This document shows positions 1 to 11,108 of a DNA stretch of 64,000 bases, piece by piece. The stretch is taken from NCBI RefSeq assembly GCF_900660445.2, contig NZ_LR214938.2, positions 186,001 to 250,000 of the forward strand. Direction: 5' to 3'. The stretch comes from Metamycoplasma salivarium. GTDB taxonomy: Bacteria > Bacillota_I > Bacilli_A > Mycoplasmatales > Metamycoplasmataceae. Made by a program: the position numbers and the translations under genes. Every line of letters begins with the position of its first letter. Position 1 is the first letter of the stretch. The notes beneath the pieces were generated by a model. It had not been told where the DNA came from, did no database searches, and saw only the letters and a list, made by a program, of their open reading frames with translations.

Positions 1-83
1 AAAATAATAGTTTATTTTTAGTCAAAAAAGATAAAAAAATTAGGTAAATTATTACCTAATCTAATTTTGCGTAATTTAATATA

Positions 84-168
84 TGGTGCGCGAGAAGGGA
101 CTTGAACCCTTACGCCATAAAGCATTAGTGCCTAAAACTAACGTGTCTGCCAATTTCACCACTCGCGC
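84..168 (-). tRNA. tRNA-Leu (UAG)
   Basis: The reverse strand folds as a class II cloverleaf. Acceptor GCGCGAG pairs with CTCGCGC, there is a GGTTCAAGTCC T arm and an encoded CCA, and the anticodon loop TTTAGGC gives anticodon UAG. The longer variable arm fits leucine. It lies just downstream of tRNA-Thr on the same strand and is probably co-transcribed with it. Confidence 0.95.
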
Positions 169-171
169 AAA

Positions 172-247
<76 letters not shown>

Positions 248-264
248 CTATAAAATGCTTAATT

Positions 265-270
265 ATTATA
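265..270 (-). promoter_or_regulatory. -10 box of the tRNA-Thr/Leu transcript
   Basis: TATAAT on the reverse strand, 17 nt before the 5' end of tRNA-Thr. No clear -35 box is visible. Confidence 0.6.
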
Positions 271-341
271 ATATATAAATTCCTTTTTTTGAACAAAAAA
301 AGATATTAAAATTAAGCAAATAATCAATCAATTTTATACGT

Positions 342-347
342 TATAAT
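342..347 (+). promoter_or_regulatory. -10 box directly before the methyltransferase start
   Basis: TATAAT ends 9 nt before the ATG at 357. No Shine-Dalgarno sequence lies between them, so the mRNA would carry a leader of only about 3 nt. The -35 region is weak. Confidence 0.5.
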
Positions 348-356
348 TAGATAATT

Positions 357-1560
357 ATGAAAAAGCAGATTAGACTTTTTGAAGCGTTTGCCGGCATAGG
401 TAGTCAACTAAAAGCATTAAAAAATATTGAAAATGAATGCAATTTAGAAGTAATATCTTTAGGAGCTTGTGATTTTTACATTGATGCAATAGTTGCATAT
501 ATGTCTATACATTATGGCAATTTGAAACCAGAAACACATTATTCAAAAGATGAAATAATAAAATTGTTATCAAAATATACTTTTAGTGCTGATAGTAAAT
601 CAATCGTCAGTGACAATTATTTCAACAAAATGAATGAAAATAAACTAAGAATGTTATTTCCTTATTTATATGCATATGTCAATAATGATTATTTTTTAAT
701 GAGATATCCTAGAACGAGAGAGAGAGAGAGAGAGAGAGAGTGGAACTGATATAACAAAATATAATGTTCTACCAAAAAATATTGATATTTTAACTTATTC
801 TTTTCCATGCCAAGATTTATCTCAACAAGGAAAGCAAAAAGGCATTACAAAATCTTCTAGAAGTGGATTACTTTATCAAATTGAAAGAATTTTACTAAAT
901 GACTTATCACATTTACCAAAAGCATTATTACTAGAAAATGTTAAAGCTTTAACAACTAAAAAATTTATTAATGATTTTAAAAAATGAATTGATGTTTTAG
1001 ATAAACTAGGTTATGAATCTAAATGAAAAGTACTAAATTCAGCAGATTTTGGGAGCGCTCAAAATAGAGAACGTGTTTTTATGGTTTCTATTAGAAAAGA
1101 TATCAAAATTCAAAGTTTTGAATTTCCTAATAAAATCAAAAATCTAAAAAAACTATCTTCAATTATAAAATTAAAAAATTCAACACAAAATTTAAATTTG
1201 CTTGCAACTTATAAACTTGCAAATTTTTCTACTTCAAAAAGTAATATTACTAAATCATATCTAATTAACTACACCAAATTTAACTCAGAAGCTTATGTAT
1301 ATAGTACATTAAATCTAGGTCCTACTTTGACAGCTAGTGGTGCAAATAGTAGAATTAAGTTTTATTTTGAAAAAAGCGAAATTATTAGATACATTACTGA
1401 TTTCGAGGCATATCAATATATGGGTTTTACTAAAATAGACTATTCAAAAGTAAGAAATTCTAATTTACTTTCATCATCAAAAATAATTTATACAGCAGGT
1501 AATTCTATTAGTGTGGAAGTTTTACAAGCTATTTTTAAAGAGGTAATAAAATGCATATAG
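357..1560 (+). CDS. DNA cytosine-5 methyltransferase, phase-variable, frame broken (OFF) at an AG repeat
   Basis: Modification enzyme of a type II R-M pair, transferring methyl from S-adenosylmethionine to cytosine C5. Frame 1 from 357 carries motif I (FEAFAGIGS) and enters a (AG)12 tract at 717-740, coding alternating Arg-Glu. It then stops at TAA 762-764 after about 135 residues. The remaining motifs are in the +1 frame from 742: motif IV (SFPCQD, catalytic Cys), motif VI (ENV), motif VIII (QNRERVF), and a target-recognition region with a C-terminal GNS motif, ending at TAG 1558-1560. Tracts of 10 or 13 AG units would join the halves; 12 units leave them out of frame. There are no other lesions, so this looks like a phase switch, not decay. 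The next gene starts inside this one. The target sequence cannot be read from the DNA. Confidence 0.9.
717..740 (+). repeat. (AG)12 dinucleotide tract inside the methyltransferase gene
   Basis: Twelve perfect AG units, preceded by one extra G at 716. The tract sits between motif I and motif IV. Slipped-strand gain of one unit or loss of two restores the reading frame, the usual logic of simple-sequence phase variation. Confidence 0.97.
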
Positions 1561-2783
1561 ATGATGAAGAAAAATTATATAAATTTGAGTATAACATACA
1601 AACCAAAAATTACTTTGATGATAAATCCAATTCTGCAAGATTAAGAGGTATATTGCAATTTTTAGCAGATAGCAATGGACATATTCTAAGTTGAAAAATC
1701 AATTTTTTAGAAGTTTGGATGGATATTTATACAACACAAAGTTGAATTAGAAAGCACAATTCTAATTTTTTAGTTAGAAAGGAATTATTTGAATATATTT
1801 TTGATGACAAGATTATTCAAGAACCACGACCAAATTTAAGTGCTAACAAACTAATTTTGTTAAATGATATGGAAATTAAAAAACTTAATGAATGATTTTC
1901 ATTAAACTATAAAAGTACATTAAAAAATATTATTGCAATTATCAAGGGCAATAACCCTGGTGGTTCGTTTACAAGCCCAAACAATGCTGAAATAGTTATT
2001 ACAAATGTTGATAGTTTTTATAAAGGAAACCTTATTATGTTTATTGATAAAATAATCAATTTATCCACTAAAAATGCCTATAAAAATTTTTTAAATAGTA
2101 ATTTAAATAACTTTTGAAATAATCAATTATCCAAAATTAATTATTTGGAGTATCTTAGTGAAAGAAATCCACTTTTATTTTATTTTTTAAAGATTTTATG
2201 TACAAATATTAAAAATTTAAGAGATTTATTACAAAAAAAGAATGATACACAAAAATGTTTGGAAAATATTGAAAGCAAAATGAATGAATATTTTGACTTT
2301 GCAAATGTTGCAAATAGAAAACTAAATAATGCACGAAATTCATTACCTCCATTAGAGGATATTATTGTTTTTGAGGGTACACAACATTTATTTACACATT
2401 TTGACAAAGCACATATTTATCCCTTCTCGCAAATCAAAAATGACACACTAAAATTATTGGCCGATAAATGTCTTGACCATTGTAAAATTAACCAAAATTT
2501 TGATAGTAAGCAAATAAATGAAATAGTTAATAATGGAATTTATCAAATAAAATCGGTAGACAATTTATTAAATTTACCTAAAAATATTCATAACATTTTT
2601 GATAAAAATTATTTTACATATAATCAAAATGGTGAAATTATTTATAGGGAAAAGAAAATAATTAAGCCATTTGAACTTTCAACTATTGAAAAATATTTTT
2701 CAAAAATACCATATCAGAAATTATCAGACTTAAGAAAATATTTTATTTTGCAAAGAAACAAATTGTTAGAAGCAAATAAGTAA
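1551..2783 (+). CDS. Putative type II restriction endonuclease, HNH superfamily
   Basis: 410 residues in code 4, several TGA codons being read as Trp. The ATG lies inside the end of the methyltransferase (stop at 1558-1560), so translation is probably coupled to it. The C-terminal part holds an HNH-like core: FDKAHIYPFSQIKN at about residues 282-295, then NLLNLPKNIHNIFDKNYF near residue 340, like the HNH_2-type pattern H-I-P, N-L, I-H-x-x-F-D. The N-terminal half has no motif I recognise and may bind DNA. Position next to a C5 methyltransferase supports the cognate-endonuclease reading. A standalone HNH protein is the alternative. Specificity is unknown. Confidence 0.75.
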
Positions 2784-2792
2784 ACCATTTTG

Positions 2793-2823
2793 AAAATAAA
2801 AAAATAGCAACTTATTGCTATTT
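2793..2823 (-). terminator. Terminator of the Val-Glu-Asn tRNA operon
   Basis: Perfect 9-bp stem AAATAGCAA/TTGCTATTT with a 4-nt loop, followed on the reverse strand by a T-rich run. It may also slow transcription from the endonuclease gene on the plus strand. Confidence 0.75.
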
Positions 2824-2840
2824 CGGAAACTTTCGTTAAA

Positions 2841-2916
2841 TGGTGGAGAATGAGGGGCTCGAACCCACGACCTCCGCCTTGTAAGGGCGATGCTCTCCCA
2901 ACTGAGCTAATTCTCC
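2841..2916 (-). tRNA. tRNA-Val (UAC)
   Basis: Acceptor GGAGAAT/ATTCTCC, anticodon loop CTTACAA (UAC), T arm GGTTCGAGCCC and encoded CCA on the reverse strand. It is the last gene of a three-tRNA cluster. Confidence 0.95.
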
Positions 2917-2918
2917 AA

Positions 2919-2994
2919 TGGTGACCCTAGCGGGACTCGAACCCACGCGTGTATGGATGAAAACCATATGTGTTAACCACTTCACCATAGGGCC
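2919..2994 (-). tRNA. tRNA-Glu (UUC)
   Basis: Acceptor GGCCCTA/TAGGGTC, with one G-U pair. Anticodon loop TTTTCAT (UUC), encoded CCA. It is the middle gene of the tRNA cluster, 2 nt from tRNA-Val. Confidence 0.95.
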
Positions 2995-2997
2995 AAA

Positions 2998-3072
2998 TGG
3001 CGCCGACTATTGGGATTGAACCAACGACAAACTGGTTAACAGCCAGCTGCTCTACCGCTGAGCTAAGTCGGC
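2998..3072 (-). tRNA. tRNA-Asn (GUU)
   Basis: Acceptor GCCGACT/AGTCGGC with discriminator G, anticodon loop CTGTTAA (GUU), encoded CCA. First gene of the cluster. Confidence 0.95.
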
Positions 3073-3094
3073 ATCATTTATAAAATGCGTTTAT

Positions 3095-3100
3095 ATTATA
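3095..3100 (-). promoter_or_regulatory. -10 box of the Asn-Glu-Val tRNA operon
   Basis: TATAAT on the reverse strand, 22 nt upstream of the tRNA-Asn 5' end. The rest of 3101-3260 is AT-rich with no gene visible. Confidence 0.55.
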
Positions 3101-3263
3101 ACCAAAAAAATAATTTTTTCGTATGTTTAGAAATATTTTTTAGTTTAGCACTATGTATTTATAAATATGTTCAATCTTTTAAAATAATTTATAGGAAAAA
3201 ATAGCAAATTTTTTTAACCTTTTTTAATTAAATCATTGATTTTTCAATATCTGTTAAGTATTT

Positions 3264-3293
3264 TTGCTTAACACTAAAAAATTGTGGTACAAT
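3264..3293 (+). promoter_or_regulatory. Promoter of rpsP-trmD-rplS
   Basis: TTGCTT (3264-3269), an 18-nt spacer and TACAAT (3288-3293), followed by AAGGAG at 3315-3320 before the rpsP ATG at 3326. Confidence 0.65.
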
Positions 3294-3325
3294 GTTACTT
3301 AAATATATTTAAAAAAGGAGCAAAA

Positions 3326-3589
3326 ATGGTCAAATTAAGACTAAAAAGAACTGGTAAAAAGTTTTATGCAACATACAAAATTGTTGCAGCAGATGCTAGA
3401 GCACCTCGTGATGGTAAATTTATTGAAGAACTTGGCAATTATGACCCAAATTCTAAAAAATTGAATCTAAATTATGAACTTATCAGTAAATATTTAGATG
3501 AAGGTGCAAAACCAACTGATACTGTAAGAAACTTGTTAAAAACTGATAATTTTTATCAAACTTATACCATAAAAAATAACAAAAAATAG
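3326..3589 (+). CDS. rpsP: 30S ribosomal protein S16
   Basis: 87 residues beginning [12 protein letters not shown] with the S16 signature, and [17 protein letters not shown] downstream. I place the start at 3326 because AAGGAG sits 5 nt before it. An in-frame upstream GTG at 3284 lies inside the promoter. It heads the rpsP-trmD-rplS operon and the stop is 2 nt from trmD. The usual rimM gene between rpsP and trmD is absent. Confidence 0.97.
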   Translation: MVKLRLKRTGKKFYATYKIVAADARAPRDGKFIEELGNYDPNSKKLNLNYELISKYLDEGAKPTDTVRNLLKTDNFYQTYTIKNNKK

Positions 3590-3591
3590 TT

Positions 3592-4278
3592 ATGAAAATA
3601 AATATCTTAAGTTTATTTCCCGAAATTATTGAAGCATTTAAATCATATAGTGTTATTGCAAAAGCATTGCAACTTGGACATATTGAGATAAATGTGATTA
3701 ATTTTAGAGAATTTTCAAAAAGAAAACATCATGAAGTTGATGACACAATTTATGGTGGTGGAGATGGAATGCTTTTACAAGTTGAACCAATCCATTTAGC
3801 TTTACAAACAATAAAACAAGGCAAAAAATATTTAATATCACCTCAAGGTCAAACATTCTCTCAACAAAAAGCACATGAAATGTCAAAAGAAGCAGAAATT
3901 ACATTAGTTTGTGGTCATTATGAAGGTTTTGACGAAAGAGTATTAAATTTTGTTGATGAAGAACTTTCAATTGGAGATTATATTTTAACAGGTGGAGAAA
4001 TTCCTGCGATGGTAATCACAGAAGCTATTGCTAGATTATGTCCAGGTGTGATTAAAAAAACAAGCCATGAAAATGAAAGTTTTGAAAAAGAAGGTTTGTT
4101 AGAATGCCCTCAATATACCAAACCTGCTGATTATTTAGGATATAAGGTGCCTGAAATTTTATTAAGTGGAAACCATAAAGAAATTGAAGAATGAAGAAAT
4201 GAACAAGCATATTTAAAAACTAATAAAAATAGAAAAGATATTATTTTAAAACTAAAAAGGAGCAAAAATGAGAAATAG
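3592..4278 (+). CDS. trmD: tRNA (guanine37-N1)-methyltransferase
   Basis: 228 residues; one TGA (4192-4194) reads as Trp. The enzyme methylates G37 next to the anticodon and limits frameshifting. SPOUT-family trefoil-knot motifs are visible: [24 protein letters not shown] and [17 protein letters not shown]. The 3' end overlaps the rplS start by 11 nt, so the two are translationally linked. Confidence 0.97.
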
Positions 4279-4648
4279 AATTTTAGAAAGTGTTGAAAGC
4301 GATCAAATTAGATCAGACTTACCACAAGTGCGCGAAGGTTATAACATCAAAGTCCACGTTAGAATTAAAGAAGGAACTAAAGAAAGAATTCAAATCTTTG
4401 AAGGTTTAGTTATTGCGGCTTATGGTGAGGGTATTAACAAGTCAATTAAAGTTAGAAAAGATTCTTACGGTGTTGGAATTGAAAGAACATTTAAATTAAA
4501 TTCACCATTAATTTCACATATTGATGTGCTAAGAAAAAATAAGGTTAGAAGAGCAAAATTATACTACATGCGTGATCTTAAGGGTAAAAGTGCTCGTCTT
4601 AAAGAAATTAAATCACCAGTTACTTCAACCAAAACAACTAAAAAATAA
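4268..4648 (+). CDS. rplS: 50S ribosomal protein L19
   Basis: 126 residues. L19 hallmarks include [30 protein letters not shown] and [30 protein letters not shown] lies just before the ATG, inside the trmD end. Last gene of the operon. The C-terminal tail after about residue 112 is an extension of low complexity. Confidence 0.97.
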   Translation: MRNRILESVESDQIRSDLPQVREGYNIKVHVRIKEGTKERIQIFEGLVIAAYGEGINKSIKVRKDSYGVGIERTFKLNSPLISHIDVLRKNKVRRAKLYYMRDLKGKSARLKEIKSPVTSTKTTKK

Positions 4649-4654
4649 TAATTT

Positions 4655-4688
4655 AAAATGTATGTTCAATTTAGGCATACATTTTTTT
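4655..4688 (+). terminator. Terminator after rplS
   Basis: AAAATGTATG/CATACATTTT 10-bp stem, 11-nt loop, then a T run. Confidence 0.8.
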
Positions 4689-4742
4689 ATGCTTATTTAA
4701 AGCATATTTGTTGGTAAAATATTACTAGAATAGAGGTTAATA

Positions 4743-6716
4743 ATGAATAATCAAGAAAATAATCAAGGTTTTTTAGAAGATGCAAAAGAAGAATTTTCAG
4801 ATGTGGTTTCTGAAGTTAAAAATGAATTAGATCTAAATGACAATAGTAAGAAAGAAATAATAAACTCTTTAGTTGATACAGATAAAATTGTTTTAAATCC
4901 TACAAAAAATTTATACCAAGTTTTTGCAGACAATTTTAGTAAATCATTTGACAAATTTTATGATGATAATATTGAAAGCAAAACCAAAATAAATGAAGTT
5001 TCAAATAAAGTGCAACAAGAAATTGTTGGTTTAAGAAATGATATTAGCAATAAATATAAAGAAAATAAAGTTGGTGCTAGAAGATTTGCTAATGTTATGA
5101 TAATTATTTTTAGTTTTGTGCTAATTGGTTTATTTTTTGTAATGTATTTTCCTAAAAATAGAAAAAAAATTAATGAATATAAAGAATTTGAAAAAGAAAA
5201 AAGTGATGAAATTTCTGAAGCTGTTAATTTAAAAACTTTCTTAATGTGCAAAGCTTTTTCAAAATATAACATTAATCAAATTAAGAATATGCTTTTAAAT
5301 GAATATTCGATTGAATATGTTAAAAATATAAATCGAAATGAAATCGCTTTTATTCAAAATGTTCCACATTTCTTAGCATTTAATTCAATTACAAAATATG
5401 AAGTTAGAAATGCATTTTTATATGATGTTTTATATACCACCAAATACTATCATGATGTTGTTACTTCAGCAAGTATTACAATAAGTACAACAAATAGTAA
5501 TGGAACTACAACATCATATACAATTACTGCGACTCATAGTGAGCCTACTCCCTATATTGATTATGAAGTAATTTATACAATGCCAACAAATTATTTACCT
5601 GGATTAAGTTTTAGATATAGAGGAACTATTTCTAAAAAAGAATTGGCTAAAAGACGTAAGCAAGGAAAAACGTTTGTTTGCGAAAATGATGATTTTGCAA
5701 TGAATTTTGATTATGATTTTAATGATGAATTAAAATTTGTTCAATATTTTCCATTAGTCTCACAACAAAAATTCGTTGATTTCTATAATTATTTTGTAAA
5801 CAAAGGAATAAACAATTTTCCTATTAATAAAGAAGATCATAATTTGTATTCAAATATTTATATTAATTCTTTAGCAACATACAAAACCTCATCGAATTTA
5901 ATTTATGAAAAAATTATTGAAAATAAATCAAATATTGTTGCCTCAGATATTAGTAAATACATTAAAAATTCTATTTATGATTCATGTCAAAAAATCTTTC
6001 AATTTTTAACTATGGCATATTCTAATAAAAGCATATGCATTGAAGTTTATGATGAAATGGGTAGAAAATATAGCTTTGATTATAAAGACTATAAAAAAGA
6101 TCTTAATAACATCACAGATAACTATTTAGCATTAGTTAATTTATTTAGTAATGTGAATGTCTTTAGTTTTAGATATAATGAATTTGCCTATGACAAACCA
6201 GCATATTTTGTACCTGCAAAATTTTATAAAACAACTAAATTTATCATTCAAGATATTAATATGCGTGGTTGATATTCGAGAAATGAAATTGATGCCGTTT
6301 ATAAATCAGGTTATGTAATCAATGTTCCATATGTTAGATATTATGATATTGAAGAACCTAAATTTGCAATCTTTAGTTCTCATTATTATTTGCAAAATCC
6401 ACAAGCTTTAATTTTATCTGGCGTTAATAATTATGTTTCAACAACAATTGATGATAATGAACTTGATGAAATTATTAAGCAAAACAATGTTCAAATCAAT
6501 CAAAATGCTATCGATAATAAAAAAGAACTTACTAAATATTTAAGATTAATTGATAAATTTTATAAAGATTTCCCATTATTAAAAAATTGTTCTTCATTCT
6601 GTATAAATCATGATATTTTAGCTATCTTGATTGATGATTATAAAGTGATCTTAGGAAATTCGCGTCAATATTCTAAAGATGCTATAACCTATTGATTAGA
6701 AGATAATTTAGACTAA
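4743..6716 (+). CDS. Large single-span membrane protein of unknown function
   Basis: 657 residues in code 4 (TGA Trp codons at 6270 and 6693). Residues 1-110 are acidic and soluble with heptad-like spacing. One strong membrane segment (about residues 117-137, VMIIIFSFVLIGLFFVMYF) is followed by a Lys-rich stop and a large soluble domain with no obvious repeats. The part around GKTFVCENDDFAMNF loosely recalls DUF3137-type proteins, but I would not assign it. No signal peptide or lipobox. It is monocistronic between two terminators, so the context gives no function. Confidence 0.8.
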
Positions 6717-6735
6717 GATTAAGGTAAAAATTAAA

Positions 6736-6775
6736 AAAATCAGAGAGTGTGTAAATTACTTTCTGATTTTTCTTT
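6736..6775. terminator. Bidirectional terminator between the 4.7-kb membrane gene and fusA
   Basis: A 13-bp stem (6736-6748 with 6758-6770, one G-U pair) and 9-nt loop, with T runs on both strands. The two convergent genes probably share it. Confidence 0.85.
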
Positions 6776-6809
6776 TTAATTATTAGATTGATAATATTTT
6801 GATTATAAA

Positions 6810-8903
6810 TTAATCTTCATCAACTTTTACTTTGCCACCACGTTTTTTGATAATTTCATCAGCTAAATTGCGAGGAAGTTTTTCATAGTGATCAAATCAC
6901 ATTTGGTAGTTTCCACGACCTGTAGTCATAGAACGAAGGTCAGTTGCATAACCAAACATTTCGCTTAGAGGAACATATGCTTTAATAACGTTTACACCAT
7001 CTGCTCTAGTTTCATTATCTCTAACTTGTCCGCGACGTTTTGAGATATCTCCCATAACATCACCAAAGAAATCTTCAGGGACAACAATTGCAACATCCAT
7101 AATAGGTTCAAGCAAAACAGTTCCTAATAATTCACGACCTTGTGTTAAAGATTTAGAAGCAGCTATTTTGAAAGCTAATTCTGAAGAGTCAACTGGGTGG
7201 AATGAACCATCAAATAAAGTTGCTTTAACATTAATTAGAGGATAACCTGCCAAAATACCAATTTGCATTTTTTCACGTAAACCTTTTTCAATTGGCTTAA
7301 TAAATTCTTTAGGAATCTTACCACCAACAATTTTGTCAACAAATTCAAAGTCTTTGTCTGGGTTTGGTTCAAATTTAATTCAAACATCACCAAATTGACC
7401 TTTACCACCAGATTGTTTCTTGTGAATTCCATGAATTTCAGCAGATTTTGTAATAGTTTCACGGTATGAAACTTGAGGTGCACCTACAGTTACTTGAACA
7501 TGAAATTCTCTTTTTAGACGGTCACAAATAATGTCTAAGTGTAATTCACCAATACCAGCAATAATTGTTTGCCCAGTTTCTTCATCTGTTCAGTATTTAA
7601 ATGTAGGGTCTTCAGCTGCAAGTCTTTGCAATGCCAATGACATTTTTTCTGTTGCATCTTTAGATGCAGGTTCTAAAGCTTGTGTAATAACAGGTTCTGG
7701 GAATTGCATGTTTTCTAAGACAATATCTTTATGTTTTTCATCAATTAAAGTATCGCCAGTAGTTGTAAATTGAAGCCCAACAGCAGCTGCAATATCACCA
7801 GTTCTAACTTCTTCAATATCGGAACGGCTATTAGCATGCATTAAAATAATACGTCCAATTCTTTCACGTTTGCCTTTAGTTGAGTTAAACACATACGAAC
7901 CTTTATTTAAAATACCTGAATATACTCTAAAGTAAGTTAAATTTCCAACATATGGGTCATTCATAACTTTAAATGCAAGTGATGAGAAAAATTCTTCATC
8001 AGATGCAGGAATATGAATTTCTTTATCACCTTGAAACCCTTTGATAGGAGGAATATCAATAGGTGATGGTAAATAATCAACAACTGCATCTAGCATTAAT
8101 TTAACACATTTATTTTTAAATGATGTTCCACAAACAACTGGGAAATATTCAGCTGAAATTGTTGCTTTTCTAATTGCTTTTTTGATTAAATCAACTGGAA
8201 CTTCTTTTTCTTCTAATAAAAGTTCCATAATTTTTTCATCATAATCTACTAATGATTCGATAAGTTCAGCACGTCATAATAATGCTTCTTCTTTTAAATG
8301 TGAAGGAATTTCAATAACTTTGTAATTTTCATCCACTCCACCATCAAATTCGTATGCTTTCATTTCAACTAAATCAATAGCACCTTTAAATTGTGCTTCT
8401 TCACCAATATTTAATTGAATAGCATGTGCATTTGCACCTAAAAGTTTATGCAAAGATTCAATTGATGCTTTAAAATTAGCACCAGCTTTATCCATTTTGT
8501 TAACATAAACAATTCTGGGAACTTTATAGTTTGTTGCTTGTCTTCAAACAGTTTCGGTTTGAGGTTCAACACCACTTTGAGCATCTAAAACTGCAACTGC
8601 ACCGTCTAATACACGTAATGAACGTTCAACTTCAACGGTAAAGTCAACGTGTCCTGGAGTATCAATGATGTTAATTCTTTTACCTTTTCAATAAGCAGTA
8701 GTAGCAGCTGAGGTAATGGTAATTCCTCTTTCTTGTTCTTGAACCATTCAGTCCATTTGACTAGCACCATCATGTGTTTCACCAATTTTATGAATTTTAC
8801 CAGTGTGATAAAGTACACGTTCTGTTGTTGTAGTTTTACCAGCATCGATGTGGGCCATAATCCCTATGTTTCTATAATCTTCTATTTTATATTCACGAGA
8901 CAT
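6810..8903 (-). CDS. fusA: Elongation factor G
   Basis: 697 residues, normal for the family, with TGA as Trp at several places. GTPase that drives translocation and, with RRF, ribosome recycling. P-loop [35 protein letters not shown] and the C-terminal domain IV/V sequence [14 protein letters not shown] are all present. It is the last gene of rpsL-rpsG-fusA, with 17 nt between rpsG and fusA and an AAGGG Shine-Dalgarno sequence. tuf is not attached; it sits alone at 39-40 kb. Confidence 0.98.
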
Positions 8904-8920
8904 AATATCAAACCCTTAAA

Positions 8921-9409
<489 letters not shown>

Positions 9410-9418
9410 CTAACTTAA

Positions 9419-9835
9419 TTAATTTGCTTTCGGTCTCTTAGTTCCATAAATAGAACGAGCTTGTTTTCTTTTTTCAACGCCAGCTGCATCTTGAGTTCCA
9501 CGCACGATTGTATATCTAACACCGGGCAAGTCTTTAACTTTACCACCTCTAATTAAAACTACTGAGTGTTCTTGTAAATTGTGTCCTTCGCCAGGAATAT
9601 AGGCGGTAACTTCTTGACCATTTGATAACTTAACACGAGCATATTTACGAATAGCTGAGTTAGGTTTTTTAGGGGTCATTGTTGCAACCCTAGTACATAC
9701 TCCACGTTTAAAAGGACTTGGTATTCTTGTTTCTTTTTTATGTAAAGTATTAAACATCATACCTAAAGCAGGAGCTTTAGATTTTGTTGTTTTTGCTTTA
9801 CGGCCATGATTAATTAGTTGACTAATTGTAGGCAT
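9419..9835 (-). CDS. rpsL: 30S ribosomal protein S12
   Basis: 138 residues with [13 protein letters not shown], the decoding-centre segment [19 protein letters not shown] and the loop [19 protein letters not shown]. First gene of the rpsL-rpsG-fusA operon. The wild-type Lys is kept in PKKPNSA, a position tied to streptomycin response in other bacteria. Confidence 0.98.
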   Translation of the reverse strand: MPTISQLINHGRKAKTTKSKAPALGMMFNTLHKKETRIPSPFKRGVCTRVATMTPKKPNSAIRKYARVKLSNGQEVTAYIPGEGHNLQEHSVVLIRGGKVKDLPGVRYTIVRGTQDAAGVEKRKQARSIYGTKRPKAN

Positions 9836-9911
9836 TTCTTTCCTTTCAAATTGATTTCGATTTATTTATAAAAAATATTAATAGTATTTATCTTGTTAAA
9901 ATACTTGTGAT

Positions 9912-9917
9912 ATTATA
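9912..9917 (-). promoter_or_regulatory. -10 box of the rpsL operon
   Basis: TATAAT on the reverse strand, about 75 nt before the rpsL start. The leader between shows no strong hairpin. Confidence 0.5.
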
Positions 9918-9976
9918 CTACAACTTACCCGGTGTTTCACTATTTTCTAAAAATAATTTTTATGTATATAAAAGTA

Positions 9977-10001
9977 TTAAAAAACTAGGCTTCCCTAGCT
10001 T
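9977..10001 (-). terminator. Terminator after the two-gene membrane operon
   Basis: Reverse strand CTAGG-GAAG-CCTAG stem extended by A-T and G-U pairs, followed by TTTTTT. Confidence 0.75.
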
Positions 10002-10011
10002 TATAATTATT

Positions 10012-11091
10012 TTATTTTGTTGAATAAAATTTGTTAATTAAGTATTGTTTATATTCAGCTAAAAATTCATTTAAAGGTTTTTCTAAAACAACGTCGCTAT
10101 CAGAAAGCATATATAAAACTTGTGAATAAGGATTGTAGAATAAATCTTCAAATTCATTGTCGCGATATGTTAATCATGTATTTTTTTGGATGTTAGAATA
10201 CATAGGGTCTTGCGAACGAACTGATTGTAAATATTCTAAGTATTTCTTTTCAAATTGTTCTTTACCTAGATTCTTTTCAAGTTTCTTAGATTCTTGATAA
10301 ACTTCGCCTTTTCTATCAGCATTATCCATTCAAATAATTTCTTTTTCAAGTTGTGACAAAGAATCAAAATTTTGCTTAGGTGTAGGTGAATTTTGATTTA
10401 ATAAACTTGCTTCATTTTGTTTTTGCTTTTCAATTGTAGCAAATGATTCTTCAAATAAATTTAACTTAAATAGTTGATCAATATAGGTTAAATATTGTTG
10501 TTTTTCAGTTAATGAATCAAATTGATTATAAAAATGTAAAAATTTACTTAAAACTTTTGTAGCTAAAATGTTTCTATTTTTCATTTTTTCAATATCTAAT
10601 TTAATTTCAGAAGGATATTTTGCTGATATTTGAGGTACGCTTAACTTTAAACTCTTAATTTCATCTGATAAATGTTTTTTATTTTTTATATATTGTGCAT
10701 AATTAAACATCACATAATACATAATCAAAATTGTTAAATTAAAAGTCAAAATTAATAAGATTGAAAATGTTAAAGTTATTACATAATAACTTATGTAAGG
10801 CAATGCTTTAGGATCAACTCAGCCACCTTGTTGATAAGAAGCAGAAATTCCCAATGCTGTAAAAACAATTAGTAAAACATTTAAAATATTAAAAATTAAA
10901 ATATTGTAAAATGCATTACTATTTACTTTAAAACCTTGGACATAAGGAATAATTAATTCTTTGCCTAAAATTCTTTTTGTGTCTTTAATACTCTTTTTGA
11001 AATTAATTAAAAACTTAATACAAAAATATAGTGAAACTAAACCTAATATAGCAATGATAATTACAAAACCCGTTGATAAAAAACTCTTCAT
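10012..11091 (-). CDS. Membrane protein of unknown function (two-gene operon, second gene)
   Basis: 359 residues with TGA as Trp at three sites. Four hydrophobic segments fall in the N-terminal 140 residues (about 6-28, 60-80, 98-118 and 118-135). A long charged, Gln/Lys-rich soluble part follows with coiled-coil character and ends in an acidic region. No family is recognised. It starts 17 nt downstream of the 316-residue membrane gene, with AAGG before the ATG. The paired arrangement suggests one membrane complex, but its role is unknown. Confidence 0.75.
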
Positions 11092-11108
11092 ATACTATAC
11101 CTTGTTTG

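Noticed and set aside
764-766. ATG overlapping the TAA (TAATG) that ends the methyltransferase N-terminal fragment, as a possible restart.
   Set aside because: This ATG is not in the frame that encodes the downstream methyltransferase motifs, so it cannot restart the enzyme.
2180-2407. Reverse-strand open frame inside the restriction endonuclease gene.
   Set aside because: Low-complexity shadow of the coding strand with no Shine-Dalgarno sequence and no recognisable features.
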